Positions 42,715 through 52,606 are shown, numbered from the stretch's first letter. The stretch is DNA of 64,000 nt from Yoonia sp034652275 (GCF_034652275.1 NZ_JAXIWG010000001.1:1426001-1490000); one strand, 5' to 3'. Numbers and translations: made by a program. Notes: generated from the letters alone by a model not told the origin.

Positions 42715-44583
42715 CTATTTGCCCTCCAAGTCCCAGGGAATGGTGTATGCACCAAGCGCTTTGCCGATCTTGTCAGAAAGCTCTGCATCGGCGTTGATGC
42801 GCGCGACAAGTCCACGCTTCTTGTCCTCGACGACGGCGCTGACTTCAGCGGCGATGTCAGCCAGCGCGGCGTTATAGACGCGCATAATCGCACGCTTGCG
42901 CAAGTCAGGCTTGAAAATCTTGCCAACGGCAGTCTTTGGCAGCTCGGCAAGTATCTCGAGGTGTTTTGGATGGGCCGCACGTTCGTGAATATGCTCTTTG
43001 GCGTATTCCAGAAGGGCTTCTTCGGTGACATCGGCACCGGCGACCAGTTCAAGGTAGACGCACGGGACCTCGCCCGCATGCGCGTCGGGTTGGCCGATCG
43101 CCCCCGCAAATGCGACAGCTGGGTGTCCGGCGAGGGCTTCTTCGATTTCGGCAGGGTCGATATTGTGCCCCCCCCGGATGATCAGGTCCTTTGCACGGCC
43201 CGTGATCCACAGATACCCGTCAGCATCGATGCGGCCCAGATCGCCGGTACGCAGGTGATCGACGTAGAACATGTCACGGTTCTTTTCGGCCTCGGTATAG
43301 GTCTGGCCACTGAAGACGCCCGGGCTGGCCACGCAGATTTCGCCGATTTCATCGACCCCGCATTCCATCCCCGTGGCTGCAGACACGATCTTCACATCTG
43401 TGTAGGGGAAGGGCATGCCAATGGAACCTACCCGCTTTTCCCCGTCAGGCGGGTTGATCGACACAAGGCAGGTCGCCTCGGTCAGGCCATAACCTTCGCA
43501 GATGGTGACGCCCGCCGCCGCCTCGAATTTCTTGTATAGTTCAAGCGGCAAAGGCGCGGACCCGCAAAACGCGAGGCGCAACGACGAGATATCGGCATCG
43601 ACCTTGCGCTGCATCAGCGCCGACATCGCTGTCGGCACCGTGATCATGAAAGTGACCTTGTGCTTGGCGACCAGTTTCCAGAAATTGTCGAACACGCCTT
43701 CGCCGCGATACCCCTGCGGTGTAGGAAACACGACCTGCGCCCCCGACCCCAGAGAGGCGCCAAGCGACACGATCGTCGCAAACACATGGAACAACGGCAG
43801 GGGGCAGATCTGCACGTCTTGTTCCGTGAACAACAGCCGCGCGCCCAGCCAGGCGTTATAGACAATGCCGGAATAGCGATGCTGCACGACTTTGGGCATG
43901 CCCGTGGTGCCGCCGGTATGGAAATAGGCGGCAACCCTGTCCCTGTCCGAATCCGCGAACGTCAGCGTGGTAGGCCGCTTGGTAAGTTCCGCGTTGAAAT
44001 CCAAGACCTTGGCCTTGTGCGCGACAGGATTTTTGGGCCGGATCAGCGGCACGATCAGCCGTTTCAGTCCTGTCAGATAGCGGAGCAAATCCACTTCGAG
44101 GACGGTGGTGACATTGGGCGCAAGGCGCACGGCCTCGGCGGTTTTTTGGGCAACGTCGGTCTTGGGAAAGGCGCGCAGGGTCACGACAACCTTGGCCTTG
44201 GTTTCACGCAGGATCGCACCGATTTGTTCTGCGTCCAGCAGCGGATTGATCGGGTTGACGATCCCCGCGACCTGCCCGCCCAAGTACGTCAGGATGGTCT
44301 CGGTCGCATTTGGCAGAACGAAGGCCACAACATCCTTTTCGCCGACACCGAGGTCGCGGAACAGGTTGGCCGCTTGTGCTGTCTTGGCTTGCAATTCCGC
44401 CCAAGTCAGCGTTTCGCAAAAGGCATCGGGGTCGGACAGTAGGCTGAAACTGACCGCCTTGCGCGGGCCATGCGCGGCAGCCGTCTGCGACAGAAGCGCA
44501 AAGGTCGTCACGGGCAGGCTGCGGTCGGCCCACGGCATTTCGTTATGAATCGCGTCGCGATCCGCCATCGTTGCAAATGCCAT
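42715..44583 (-). CDS. Acyl-CoA synthetase (AMP-forming)
   Basis: A 622-residue adenylate-forming ligase. The phosphate loop is HTGGTTGMPKVVQHRYSG (about 212-230), then EGYGLTEATCLVS, the core GDLGRIDADGYLWITGRAKDLI with the hinge, and C-terminal KTAVGKIFKPDLRKRA with the catalytic Lys. It activates a fatty or other carboxylic acid to acyl-CoA; the chain length is not readable. It is longer than most by an N-terminal addition. It is convergent with cheD. Confidence 0.9.
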   Translation of the reverse strand: MAFATMADRDAIHNEMPWADRSLPVTTFALLSQTAAAHGPRKAVSFSLLSDPDAFCETLTWAELQAKTAQAANLFRDLGVGEKDVVAFVLPNATETILTYLGGQVAGIVNPINPLLDAEQIGAILRETKAKVVVTLRAFPKTDVAQKTAEAVRLAPNVTTVLEVDLLRYLTGLKRLIVPLIRPKNPVAHKAKVLDFNAELTKRPTTLTFADSDRDRVAAYFHTGGTTGMPKVVQHRYSGIVYNAWLGARLLFTEQDVQICPLPLFHVFATIVSLGASLGSGAQVVFPTPQGYRGEGVFDNFWKLVAKHKVTFMITVPTAMSALMQRKVDADISSLRLAFCGSAPLPLELYKKFEAAAGVTICEGYGLTEATCLVSINPPDGEKRVGSIGMPFPYTDVKIVSAATGMECGVDEIGEICVASPGVFSGQTYTEAEKNRDMFYVDHLRTGDLGRIDADGYLWITGRAKDLIIRGGHNIDPAEIEEALAGHPAVAFAGAIGQPDAHAGEVPCVYLELVAGADVTEEALLEYAKEHIHERAAHPKHLEILAELPKTAVGKIFKPDLRKRAIMRVYNAALADIAAEVSAVVEDKKRGLVARINADAELSDKIGKALGAYTIPWDLEGK

Positions 44584-44694
44584 GCTGCATTCCTCCCCAG
44601 TAATTCCTTTCCGCGACTTGTCGACGCGGCCCCTCAGGGCGGCAGGTTGGTCAATCTGCCCAGGGCTTGCAAGACTGACGCTGCGAAAGTCGCG

Positions 44695-46485
44695 CTATTC
44701 GGCGGCCACACCTTCGGTGAACTGCAGGCGCGCCAGACGCGCGTAAAGCCCGCCTTGCGCGACCAACGCGTCATGCGTGCCCTGCGCCACGATGCGGCCT
44801 GCGTCGAAAACGACGATCCGGTCGGCCTTTTTGACCGTGGCCAGACGGTGCGCGACGATCAGGGTGGTGCGTGTCTTGGCGAGATCTTCGACGGCGCGCT
44901 GCACGGCATATTCGCTTTCGGCGTCAAGCGCGCTGGTCGCTTCGTCCAGCAACAGAACGGGTGCGTCTCGCAGGATGGCGCGCGCAATCGCGATGCGCTG
45001 CTTTTGCCCGCCTGACAGCATCACACCGCGTTCGCCAACATAGCTTTCATAGCCATCAGGCAAGGCCGTCAGGAAATCATGCGCGGCAGCGGCCTTGGCG
45101 GCGGCTTCAACCTCGGCGTCGGTGGCGTCGGGGCGACCAAAGCGGATGTTTTCGCGCGCGGTATCGGCAAAGATCACCGGGTCCTGCGGCACAAGCGCGA
45201 TATGCTTGCGGAAATCGGCACGGGTCAGGTCGCGCAGGTCGATCCCGTCGAGTTTTACAGCCCCTTCCTGCGGGTCATAGAACCGCTGGACAAGCTGGAT
45301 GATCGTGCTTTTGCCCGCACCGGACGGGCCGACCAACGCCACGGTTTCCCCCGGCGCGATGTGCAGGTCGATCCCGTCAAGCGCGGAAATCGACATCCGC
45401 GACGGATAGCTGAACCGCAGGTTTTCAAAGCGCAACTCGCCCCGGACGGGCGCAGGCAACTGGCGCGGCTGCGCGGGATCAGTCACGCTGTCCTCGATCG
45501 TCAGCAATTCGATCAGCCGTTCGGTGGCGCCAGCCGCGCGCTGCAATTCGCCCCAGACCTCGGACAAGGCGGCGACGGCGCCGCCGACCATGATCGTGTA
45601 AATCATGAACTGCACCAGCCCGCCTTCGGTGATCTCGCCCGCGACGACATCTTCCGACCCCATCTGCAAGAACAGGACGATGGCCGCAAAGACCATGAAG
45701 ATCACGATGGCCGTCAGAAAGGCGCGTGTCAGGATGCGCCGCCGTGCCGAACGATAGCTCTGCTCGGTCACTTCATCGAACTTGGCGCGGCTCAGGTCCT
45801 CGTGGGTAAAGGCCTGCACGGTCTGCGCCGATGTCAAAAGCTCGGAGGCATCGCCGCTCGATTCCGCGATCAGGTCCTGATTTTCGCGCGACAGGCTGCG
45901 CACGCGGCGGCCCAGAAACATGATCGGAAACAGCACGACGGGGATCGGCCACAGCACCATGATGCTCATCTTGACAGAAGTCAGCAGCATCAGGATGACG
46001 CCGCCGATAAAGATCAGGATATTGCGCAGCGCGATTGATGCGGAACTGCCGATCACCGACAGGATCAGCGTGGTATCGGTGGTGATCCGGCTCAACACCT
46101 CGCCCGTCATGATCTTTTCATAGAACGCGGGGCTCATGCTGATCATGCGGTTGAACACGGCCTTGCGGATATCGGCCACGACCCGTTCGCCCAGACGCGT
46201 GACCAGATAATACCGCAGCGCCGTCCCGAAGGCGAGAAGCACAGCAACCGCCAGCAGCGATACAAAATGGCGCCGGATCTCGACACTGTCGAGCCCGAAC
46301 GTATCGACGACCAGCCGCGCAACCAGCGGCAGGCTAAGCGCCACCATCGCCGTGAAGACAAGCGCAAAACCCGCGCCGATCAGGTTCCATTTATAGGGTT
46401 TGATAAAGGGCCAGAGCGCCTGCAGCGCGCCGATCTTTTTGCCGACTGGCCGGTCTTCTGCTTTGGTCTGCACAGTGTCGGCCAT
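44695..46485 (-). CDS. ABC exporter, fused permease and ATPase (MsbA/multidrug-like)
   Basis: A 596-residue half transporter. The N-terminal six-helix permease (about 20-310) is followed by the ATPase: Walker A GPSGAGKST, signature LSGGQKQRIAIARAIL, Walker B VLLLDEATSALD and the H-loop IVAHRLAT. The start at 46485 (MADTVQTKAEDR) has AAAGGA 7 nt upstream; the frame extends further back over the tRNA gene and is not used. Lipid or drug export is likely, substrate unknown. Confidence 0.9.
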   Translation of the reverse strand: MADTVQTKAEDRPVGKKIGALQALWPFIKPYKWNLIGAGFALVFTAMVALSLPLVARLVVDTFGLDSVEIRRHFVSLLAVAVLLAFGTALRYYLVTRLGERVVADIRKAVFNRMISMSPAFYEKIMTGEVLSRITTDTTLILSVIGSSASIALRNILIFIGGVILMLLTSVKMSIMVLWPIPVVLFPIMFLGRRVRSLSRENQDLIAESSGDASELLTSAQTVQAFTHEDLSRAKFDEVTEQSYRSARRRILTRAFLTAIVIFMVFAAIVLFLQMGSEDVVAGEITEGGLVQFMIYTIMVGGAVAALSEVWGELQRAAGATERLIELLTIEDSVTDPAQPRQLPAPVRGELRFENLRFSYPSRMSISALDGIDLHIAPGETVALVGPSGAGKSTIIQLVQRFYDPQEGAVKLDGIDLRDLTRADFRKHIALVPQDPVIFADTARENIRFGRPDATDAEVEAAAKAAAAHDFLTALPDGYESYVGERGVMLSGGQKQRIAIARAILRDAPVLLLDEATSALDAESEYAVQRAVEDLAKTRTTLIVAHRLATVKKADRIVVFDAGRIVAQGTHDALVAQGGLYARLARLQFTEGVAAE

Positions 46486-46577
46486 CGGGCGTCCTTTGTC
46501 TCTCAGGGCCTGATGTAAAGCGGGGCCGCCAGTTGCACAAGTCAGGACCCATCCGTGGTCCGCAATTGTCGCAGGAG

Positions 46578-46651
46578 TGGAGCGGGCGGCGGGAATCGAA
46601 CCCGCGTCTCTTGCTTGGAAGGCAAGGGTCTTACCATTACACAACGCCCGC
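46578..46651 (-). tRNA. tRNA-Gly (anticodon UCC)
   Basis: Acceptor stem GCGGGCG/CGCCCGC, anticodon stem CTTGC/GCAAG with loop CTTCCAA (anticodon TCC), and T-arm GCGGG-TTCGAAT-CCCGC are complete. The 3' CCA is encoded (46578-46580). Confidence 0.95.
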
Positions 46652-46700
46652 GCAGGAGTTGGATTAAGTCACGCGGCCCGCCCCGTCAAGGAACAGCCCG

Positions 46701-46735
46701 CATCTTCGAAGCATAAATATCCCCCGCGCGGGGCG
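46701..46735. repeat. Dispersed intergenic element, copy 2
   Basis: This near match of 31525-31558 contains the palindrome CCCCGCGCGGGG next to TAAATAT. On the minus strand it is hairpin followed by ATATTT, downstream of the nucleotidase and upstream of the tRNA, as in copy 1. Confidence 0.6.
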
Positions 46736-46749
46736 GACCTGACATCACA

Positions 46750-46779
46750 TTGCGCGCCGCCGCTGAGTGCGGCGCGCAA
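46750..46779 (-). terminator. Terminator-like hairpin after the 5'-nucleotidase gene
   Basis: A perfect 11-bp stem TTGCGCGCCGC / GCGGCGCGCAA with an 8-nt loop, starting 11 nt past the nucleotidase stop. The dispersed element follows just downstream. Confidence 0.7.
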
Positions 46780-46789
46780 CGCGTTTGCA

Positions 46790-48352
46790 TCAGTTCACAG
46801 TGATCCGCCCGTCGGTATAGGGCGTCACGGGACCATTGGCCGCCATATACTCAGCCAGCACATCGGCCAGATCAGGTCCGAAGTCATAGGCATTGGCCGC
46901 ATCCTCGAACATGGAATAGCCGTCACCGCCATTGCGGACATAGTTGTTGGACACGACACCATAGACCGCAGCAGGATCAAGCGGCGCATCGCCGACCATC
47001 ACGTCGGAGATCCGCTCGCCCGCCGGGGCGGTGCTGTTGACGGTAAAGCTCATGCCCGCGACCTGCGGGAAACGGCCTGCGCCTTCCTCGATCTGGCCCA
47101 CGCCGTTTTCAAGGGCGGCAAGGATGTCGGCACCTGTCACCTCGAAGGTGGACAGCGTGTTCTGGAACGGCAAAACGCTCAGGACTTCGCCCATCGTCAC
47201 CTCGCCCGCGTCGATGCTGGCACGGATACCGCCCCCGTTCTGGATCGCGATCTGGATGCCCTGATCGCGCACACGGTCCAGCATCGCATCAGCGATCAGC
47301 GACCCCATCGGGCATTCCACCGCGCGGCAGACGGTCCGGTCGCCTTCGATTGCATCGGTCGTTTCGGCGACAACGCGGGTTTTCATCTCTTCGATCGGCC
47401 CGGCGAGTTCGGCGATCCGCGCAAGGGCGGCTTCATCTTCGGCCACGCTGGCATCCAGAAGCATCGTGTCGCCGGTGGCCGAGGTCACGTTGCCTTCATC
47501 ATCAAAGACCAGCGTCAGGTGGCCCACATATTTGGAATAGGCATAGGCCTGCACGACCGGCACATCGCCCGCCATCTGCGGATAGGGCAGCGCGCCTTCT
47601 TCGGTATTGGACATCAGCGTGTGTGAATGGCCGCCCACGATGGCGTCAATCCCGTCAACGGCGGCGGCGATGTCCATGTCCTTGGAGAAACCGACATGGG
47701 TCAGCGCGATGATCTTGGTGACACCTTCTTCCTGCAACGCGGCGACATCGGCGCTCAGGCTTTCGATCTCGGGGGTGAAGATTACGGCATCCGACGGGCT
47801 GGAGGTTTCGACCGTATCACTGGCCAAGGCCGAGATGATGCCGATACGCTCTCCACCGATTTCAAGGACGATGTGGTTTTCAACCTGTCCGGCCAGCACG
47901 TTGGAACTGGACACGTCGATATTGCCGGAAATCACCGGGAAGGACACCAGATCGACCAGCTTGCGCAGCCCTTCGTCGCCATCGTCGAATTCGTGGTTGC
48001 CCACGGCCATGACGTCATAGCCGATCACGTTCATGAATTCGGCTTCGACCTCGCCCTTGTAGGTCGTGTACATCAGGCTGCCCTGATACTGGTCGCCCGC
48101 ATCGACGACGATGACGTTCTGGCCCGCCAATTCCTCGCGCAGGGCGTTGATCTGGGTGATGACACGTGCGACGCCGCCAAAGCATTCGCCCGCGGCATTC
48201 GCCTCTGCGCCGCAAGTCGAATCGGACCCGCTGATCGGCTCGATCCGGCTGTGCAGGTCGTTGGTGTGGATGATGTGCAGGGTGTAATCGGCATAGGCCG
48301 ACCCCGCGATCAGCGCCAGCGCGCAGCTTGTCGTCATCAATCGCAATGTCAT
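46790..48352 (-). CDS. Periplasmic 5'-nucleotidase / metallophosphatase (UshA-like)
   Basis: A 520-residue exported enzyme. After a signal peptide (LALIAGSAYA) comes the metallophosphatase domain: IIHTNDLHSRIEP, VVDAGDQYQGS, VGNHEFDDG and VGGHSHT supply the two-metal site. The C-terminal 5'-nucleotidase domain has QNGGGIRASIDAGEV and NYVRNGGDGYSMF. It would hydrolyse nucleotides in the periplasm for phosphate and nucleoside uptake. A single gene. Confidence 0.93.
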   Translation of the reverse strand: MTLRLMTTSCALALIAGSAYADYTLHIIHTNDLHSRIEPISGSDSTCGAEANAAGECFGGVARVITQINALREELAGQNVIVVDAGDQYQGSLMYTTYKGEVEAEFMNVIGYDVMAVGNHEFDDGDEGLRKLVDLVSFPVISGNIDVSSSNVLAGQVENHIVLEIGGERIGIISALASDTVETSSPSDAVIFTPEIESLSADVAALQEEGVTKIIALTHVGFSKDMDIAAAVDGIDAIVGGHSHTLMSNTEEGALPYPQMAGDVPVVQAYAYSKYVGHLTLVFDDEGNVTSATGDTMLLDASVAEDEAALARIAELAGPIEEMKTRVVAETTDAIEGDRTVCRAVECPMGSLIADAMLDRVRDQGIQIAIQNGGGIRASIDAGEVTMGEVLSVLPFQNTLSTFEVTGADILAALENGVGQIEEGAGRFPQVAGMSFTVNSTAPAGERISDVMVGDAPLDPAAVYGVVSNNYVRNGGDGYSMFEDAANAYDFGPDLADVLAEYMAANGPVTPYTDGRITVN

Positions 48353-48492
48353 GGCGTTTTCCCTTCAGGTTTCGCTGTGCAAGATTGGCCGCGACAGCGA
48401 CACAGAGTCAAACACAACGGCCAGTTGTCGGCACCTTCCCGCAACGTCAACTGCCACAGCCAAGACACTTGACCATTTTTTGCGCAGGCCCC

Positions 48493-48837
48493 ATGACGCT
48501 GCCCATGTTGATTTACAAGATATTCCGCGCCGATGAATGGGCCGACCTGCAACGCGATGGCGCGACGGCGGGCGCGCCTGTCGATCTGGCCGATGGCTAT
48601 ATCCATTTTTCGACCGCAGCGACCGTGGCCGAGACTGTAGCCAAATATTTCGCTGGCGAAACCGGCCTTGTTTTACTGGGGGTCGAGGCGGATGGTCTGG
48701 ACCCGCTGAAATGGGAACCTGCCCGCGGTGGCGTGCTGTTTCCGCATCTGTACCGTGACCTGACGCTGGCCGATGTCGTCTGGGTCCGCGACCTGCCGCT
48801 GTCAGGCGGCGCGCATATCCTGCCGGAGCTTGCATGA
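48493..48837 (+). CDS. DUF952 family protein
   Basis: A 114-residue cytoplasmic protein. It has the family pattern IYKIFRADEWADL at the start, DGYIHFSTAATVAETVAKYF (about 42-60), WEPARGGVLFPHLY and VVWVRDLPL. The function is unknown; the fold is related to ADP-ribosyl-binding-like proteins. I chose ATG 48493 (GCAGG 5 nt upstream); ATG 48505 is also possible. It overlaps pyrD by ATGA, so it is cotranscribed with it. Confidence 0.82.
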   Translation: MTLPMLIYKIFRADEWADLQRDGATAGAPVDLADGYIHFSTAATVAETVAKYFAGETGLVLLGVEADGLDPLKWEPARGGVLFPHLYRDLTLADVVWVRDLPLSGGAHILPELA

Positions 48838-49886
48838 AAGCGCTCGAGCGGGTCGGGCTGGCGGCGCTGCGCCGGATTGATCCCGAAACCGCGCATGGGC
48901 TGGCGATCACGGCCTTGCGCGCGGGGCTTGGCCCCAAGATCGCGCCGTTCACCTCACCGCGTCTGCGTTGCGATCTGGCGGGGCTGGCCTTGCCCAACCC
49001 TATCGGCCTTGCCGCCGGTTTCGACAAGAACGCGACCGCCCTTGCGCCGCTGGCGCGCGCGGGTTTCGGTTTTCTCGAGGTCGGTGCCGCGACCCCGCGC
49101 CCGCAACCCGGCAACCCCAAGCCGCGCCTGTTCCGGCTGGCACAGGACCGTGCCGCGATCAACCGGTTCGGGTTCAACAACGACGGGATGCAGGTGATTG
49201 GCGACCGGTTGGCGCAGCGCCCTGCGGGCGCCGCGATCGGGTTGAACCTTGGCGCGAACAAGGACAGCACCGACAAAGCCGCCGATTTCGCGACTGTACT
49301 CGCCCATTGCGGCCCGCATGTGGATTTCGCGACGGTCAATGTGTCGTCCCCCAACACCGAAAAACTGCGTGACCTGCAAGGCAAGGCGGCGCTGGCAGCT
49401 TTGCTCGCGGGTGTGATGGACACCCGCGCAGGGATGGCGCGGCCGATCCCCGTGTTTCTCAAGGTCGCACCCGATCTGACGGTGGAGGAAATCGCCGAGA
49501 TTGCCGAGGTCGCGCAGGCGGCGGGGATTGCGGGCATCATCGCCACCAACACCACGCTGGACCGCAGCGGATTGCATGGCCCCCATGCGCAGGAAAAAGG
49601 CGGGCTGTCCGGCCAGCCCTTGTTCGAGAAATCGACGCGCGTGTTGGCGCAGCTGTCGGCCCTGACCGATCTGCCGATCATCGGGGTGGGCGGTGTCGCC
49701 TCGGCGGACCAAGCCTATCAGAAAATCCGCGCAGGCGCGTCAGCTGTGCAGCTTTACACCGCGCTGGTATATGGCGGCTTGTCCTTGGTCGATGAAATAG
49801 CGCGCGGTTTGGATGCGCTGTTGCTGCGCGACGGGTTTGCCACCCTTGGCGATGCCGTCGGATCAGGCCGCGCGGACTGGACCTGA
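48834..49886 (+). CDS. pyrD: Quinone-dependent dihydroorotate dehydrogenase (class 2)
   Basis: A 350-residue FMN enzyme of pyrimidine synthesis that passes electrons to quinone at the membrane. It shows the class 2 N-terminal helices, NPIGLAAGFDKNA, FGFNNDGM, TVNVSSPNT with the catalytic Ser, NTTLDR, and VGGVASADQAYQKIRAGASAVQLYTALVYGG. The end overlaps the convergent MATE gene by 24 bp. Confidence 0.95.
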   Translation: MKALERVGLAALRRIDPETAHGLAITALRAGLGPKIAPFTSPRLRCDLAGLALPNPIGLAAGFDKNATALAPLARAGFGFLEVGAATPRPQPGNPKPRLFRLAQDRAAINRFGFNNDGMQVIGDRLAQRPAGAAIGLNLGANKDSTDKAADFATVLAHCGPHVDFATVNVSSPNTEKLRDLQGKAALAALLAGVMDTRAGMARPIPVFLKVAPDLTVEEIAEIAEVAQAAGIAGIIATNTTLDRSGLHGPHAQEKGGLSGQPLFEKSTRVLAQLSALTDLPIIGVGGVASADQAYQKIRAGASAVQLYTALVYGGLSLVDEIARGLDALLLRDGFATLGDAVGSGRADWT

Positions 49887-51188
49887 GGCAGCAGCCTCGA
49901 GCGCCGGATACTTCAGCCCCAGTGTCACGCCACGCACCACAAAGCTGATCAGCATCCCCATCCACAGCCCGTGGTTGCCAAAAGCCGCCATCAGGGGAAT
50001 GACGCTTGCGAAATAGACCGCAGCCGACACGATCATCATGTTGCGCATATCCGCTGTCCGCGTTGCGCCGATGAAGATACCGTCCAGCATCCATGCAGCG
50101 ACACCCACCAAGGGGGCCGCGACCATATAGGGCAGATAGATGCGCGCGGCCTCGCGCACCTCGGGCGCGGTGGTCATGACGTCAATCACGACCCCGCCCA
50201 GCAGCGCGAAGCAGACCGCCATCAGCGCACAGGCCCCCAGCCCCCAAAGGCTGCTGATGATCGCCGCACGGCGCAGCACGCCGCGCGCGCGCGCCCCCAT
50301 CGCCTTGCCGACCAGCGCCTCGGCGGCGAATGCGAAACCGTCCAGCGCATAGGCCGTGACGTGCAGAAACTGGATCAGGATCTGGTTTGCAGCCAAGGGT
50401 ACGTCACCGAAGCCCGCGCCATAGAACAGGAAGCTGACAAAAATCGCCTGTACCAGCACCGACCGGATCATGATGTCGCTGTTCACGACCGCCATCCGCC
50501 GCAGGCGGATCAGGTCAAAGACCCGCGCCATCGACCGCCATGCCGTCCCGGCAAAGGCATCGCGGCAGTACCACAACCCCAGCGCAAGCCCCGCCCAAAC
50601 AGCGATGAACGTGGCCCAGGCCACGCCGGCCACACCCCAGTCAAAGCCCAGCACGAAGACAAGGTCCAGACCGATGTTCAGACCGTTCATCAAAAGCTGG
50701 ATCACCAGCACCGCGCCCGTGCGTTCCTGCGCGATCAGCCAGCCGGTGATGCCATATAGCGCGATGGCCGCAGGCGCAGACCAGATGCGGATCGCCATAT
50801 ACTCGCGGGCAAGGCTTTCGACCTGGGCGCTTGCGGGGGCAAGGCGGAACGCGCCGTCAAAAATCAGCCATTGCAGCGCGATCATCACCGCCCCCGCGCC
50901 GAAACCGATCAGCAGCGCGCGCGACAAAAGGGCCGCAACTTCGTCGGTGTCGCCCGCGCCGCTGGCCTGCGCTGCAAGGCCCGTGGTGCCCATCCGCAGA
51001 AAACCGAAAATCCAGAAAACGGCAGACAGGATCACCGCGCCAAGGCCGACCGCGCCAATCGGGGCCGCCTCGCCCAACTGCCCGACAACGCCGGTATCGA
51101 CCAAGCCCAGCAGCGGCACCGTTGCATTGGCCAGCACGATCGGCAGCGCGATCCGCAGCACGCGCCGGTGCGTCAGTGCATCAGCCAT
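49863..51188 (-). CDS. MATE family efflux transporter
   Basis: A 441-residue membrane protein with about 12 hydrophobic segments in two similar halves. The N-terminus has LRIALPIVLANATVPLLGLVDT with the MATE-typical Pro and Asp positions, and the second half has ALDGFAFAAEALVGKAMGAR. It likely exports cationic compounds using a Na+ or H+ gradient. It overlaps the upstream thioesterase gene by 8 nt, forming a three-gene operon with both thioesterases. Confidence 0.9.
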   Translation of the reverse strand: MADALTHRRVLRIALPIVLANATVPLLGLVDTGVVGQLGEAAPIGAVGLGAVILSAVFWIFGFLRMGTTGLAAQASGAGDTDEVAALLSRALLIGFGAGAVMIALQWLIFDGAFRLAPASAQVESLAREYMAIRIWSAPAAIALYGITGWLIAQERTGAVLVIQLLMNGLNIGLDLVFVLGFDWGVAGVAWATFIAVWAGLALGLWYCRDAFAGTAWRSMARVFDLIRLRRMAVVNSDIMIRSVLVQAIFVSFLFYGAGFGDVPLAANQILIQFLHVTAYALDGFAFAAEALVGKAMGARARGVLRRAAIISSLWGLGACALMAVCFALLGGVVIDVMTTAPEVREAARIYLPYMVAAPLVGVAAWMLDGIFIGATRTADMRNMMIVSAAVYFASVIPLMAAFGNHGLWMGMLISFVVRGVTLGLKYPALEAAASGPVRAA

Positions 51189-51675
51189 CCCGCGGGGGCA
51201 TCAGGAAATGCCCCGTAGCCTGTGCAAAGAGCCGCGCGCGGTTGTCCTGCCAAGTCTCCACATGCACGGAGGCATAGCGCCGACCGGACCTGTTCACGCG
51301 CGCCCGCGCATAGGCATCGCGCGGCAGACCGGTGCGCAGGTAATCCACGGTGAAATCAATTGTCTTGGGCAGGGTGATCGCGGGGGTATCACCGGTGATG
51401 CGGCCTGCCTCCATATCTTCCCAGATCATCGCCCATGTCAGTTCCATAATGGCTGTGACTTCAAGAAACGCCGCCGTCGCACCGCCATGCAATGCTGGCA
51501 GCATCGGGTTGCCGATCAGCCGATCCGCATAAGGCAGGATCGCGGTCAGCTCGTCCCCGCGCCGGTCGATCTGGATACCGAGGAATTGCATGTAGGGCAC
51601 CCGCGCCACCAGTTTCTGCAACATCGCATCGCGGCGTTGCTTGATCACCTGTACGGGTTCGGGACGCTGGATCAT
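51181..51675 (-). CDS. Hotdog-fold thioesterase (PaaI family), first downstream copy
   Basis: A 164-residue hotdog protein. The core is LPALHGGATAAFLEVTAIMELTW with the catalytic-region HGG and acidic Glu, then IDFTVDYLRTGLPRDAYARARVNRSGRR. It would cleave an acyl-CoA; the substrate is unknown. It overlaps the paralogue upstream by ATGA and MATE downstream by 8 nt. Confidence 0.85.
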   Translation of the reverse strand: MIQRPEPVQVIKQRRDAMLQKLVARVPYMQFLGIQIDRRGDELTAILPYADRLIGNPMLPALHGGATAAFLEVTAIMELTWAMIWEDMEAGRITGDTPAITLPKTIDFTVDYLRTGLPRDAYARARVNRSGRRYASVHVETWQDNRARLFAQATGHFLMPPRDG

Positions 51676-52112
51676 TCTTGCGGCCTTTCGATGGTGAACG
51701 CACCTGTCGCCGATGCAACGGGCCGCGCGGGGTCACTGTCCACCGCTGTCGCCCGCACGAAAGCGACAGACCGCGTGACGTGATAACATTCCGCCGTGGC
51801 CGTGATCCGGTCGCCGGGGGTGGCGGGGCGCATATAGTCGATCCGCAGATCCAGCGTCGCCGTAGCGAGCGCCGCCGCCGGATGCGCCATCACCGCAGCC
51901 CCGGCGCAGGTATCCATCAGCGCGGACACTGCGCCGCCATGGATCACGCCTGTCTCGGGGTCGCCGATAAAGCGTGCGTCGTAGTCCATCGCGATGGTCG
52001 CGCGCCCGTCGCCCACCTCGGTCAGCACCATGCCCAGCGCCTGTGCATGCGGGATCGACGCAATGAACTGCGCGGCGATCTTGTCGCGGCGACGGGCCTG
52101 ATCCTCGGACAT
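51672..52112 (-). CDS. Hotdog-fold thioesterase (PaaI family), upstream copy
   Basis: A 146-residue paralogue of the adjacent thioesterase: GVIHGGAVSALMDTCAGAAV with the HGG and Asp, then TLDLRIDYMRPATPGDRI. The tandem pair is coupled by ATGA and may form a heteromer. Acyl-CoA hydrolysis would fit the beta-oxidation operon that starts 1 kb away on the other strand. Confidence 0.87.
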   Translation of the reverse strand: MSEDQARRRDKIAAQFIASIPHAQALGMVLTEVGDGRATIAMDYDARFIGDPETGVIHGGAVSALMDTCAGAAVMAHPAAALATATLDLRIDYMRPATPGDRITATAECYHVTRSVAFVRATAVDSDPARPVASATGAFTIERPQE

Positions 52113-52120
52113 GACGACTC

Positions 52121-52147
52121 CTGCAAAAGGGAACTCACCCTTTGCAG
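52121..52147. repeat. Inverted repeat in the thioesterase/MerR divergent region
   Basis: CTGCAAAAGGG and CCCTTTGCAG form a near-perfect inverted repeat (one bulged A) with a 6-nt centre, 9 nt upstream of the thioesterase start. It could be an operator for one of the adjacent MerR regulators or a 5'-leader hairpin. Confidence 0.45.
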
Positions 52148-52237
52148 TAGCGTTACCCGATTGTCATTGCAAACGTGATTGATCCATATGTTGCCGCGTC
52201 ACAATGTTGGCGATAGGCTGACGAGGAGGAGAAACCG

Positions 52238-52606
52238 ATGACCGAAAAGCGCCTGTCGTTCAAAGAGATGTGTGCGAAGTACGACGTCACTCCGCGGACG
52301 TTGCGCTATTACGAATACATCGAGCTTTTGACGCCCGAAAAAGAAGGGCGGTCGCGGTTTTATGGCCCGCGCGAACTGGCGCGGATGACGCTGATCCTGC
52401 GCGGGCGGCGGTTCGGATTCGCGCTCGAAGACATCCGGCAATGGCTGTTGATCTACGAAAAGGAAGGCACCCATGCGCAGATGCGTGAATGGGTAGCGCT
52501 GGCGGATCGTCAGATGGAAGAGCTGCGCCAGCAGCGCGCGCAGCTGGATGAAACGATGGCGGAATTGCAACGACTGCGCGACGATACGGCGAAAACACTG
52601 GCCTGA
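52238..52606 (+). CDS. MerR-family transcriptional regulator, first of a tandem pair
   Basis: A 122-residue MerR regulator: LSFKEMCAKYDVTPRTLRYYE, the wing with RFYGPRELARMTLILRGRRFGF and a C-terminal coiled coil (AQMREWVALADRQMEELRQQRAQLDE). It has no cysteine-rich metal site, so it probably senses an organic ligand. It resembles LiuR-type regulators of acyl-CoA and branched-chain amino acid breakdown and is a paralogue of the next gene. Confidence 0.87.
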   Translation: MTEKRLSFKEMCAKYDVTPRTLRYYEYIELLTPEKEGRSRFYGPRELARMTLILRGRRFGFALEDIRQWLLIYEKEGTHAQMREWVALADRQMEELRQQRAQLDETMAELQRLRDDTAKTLA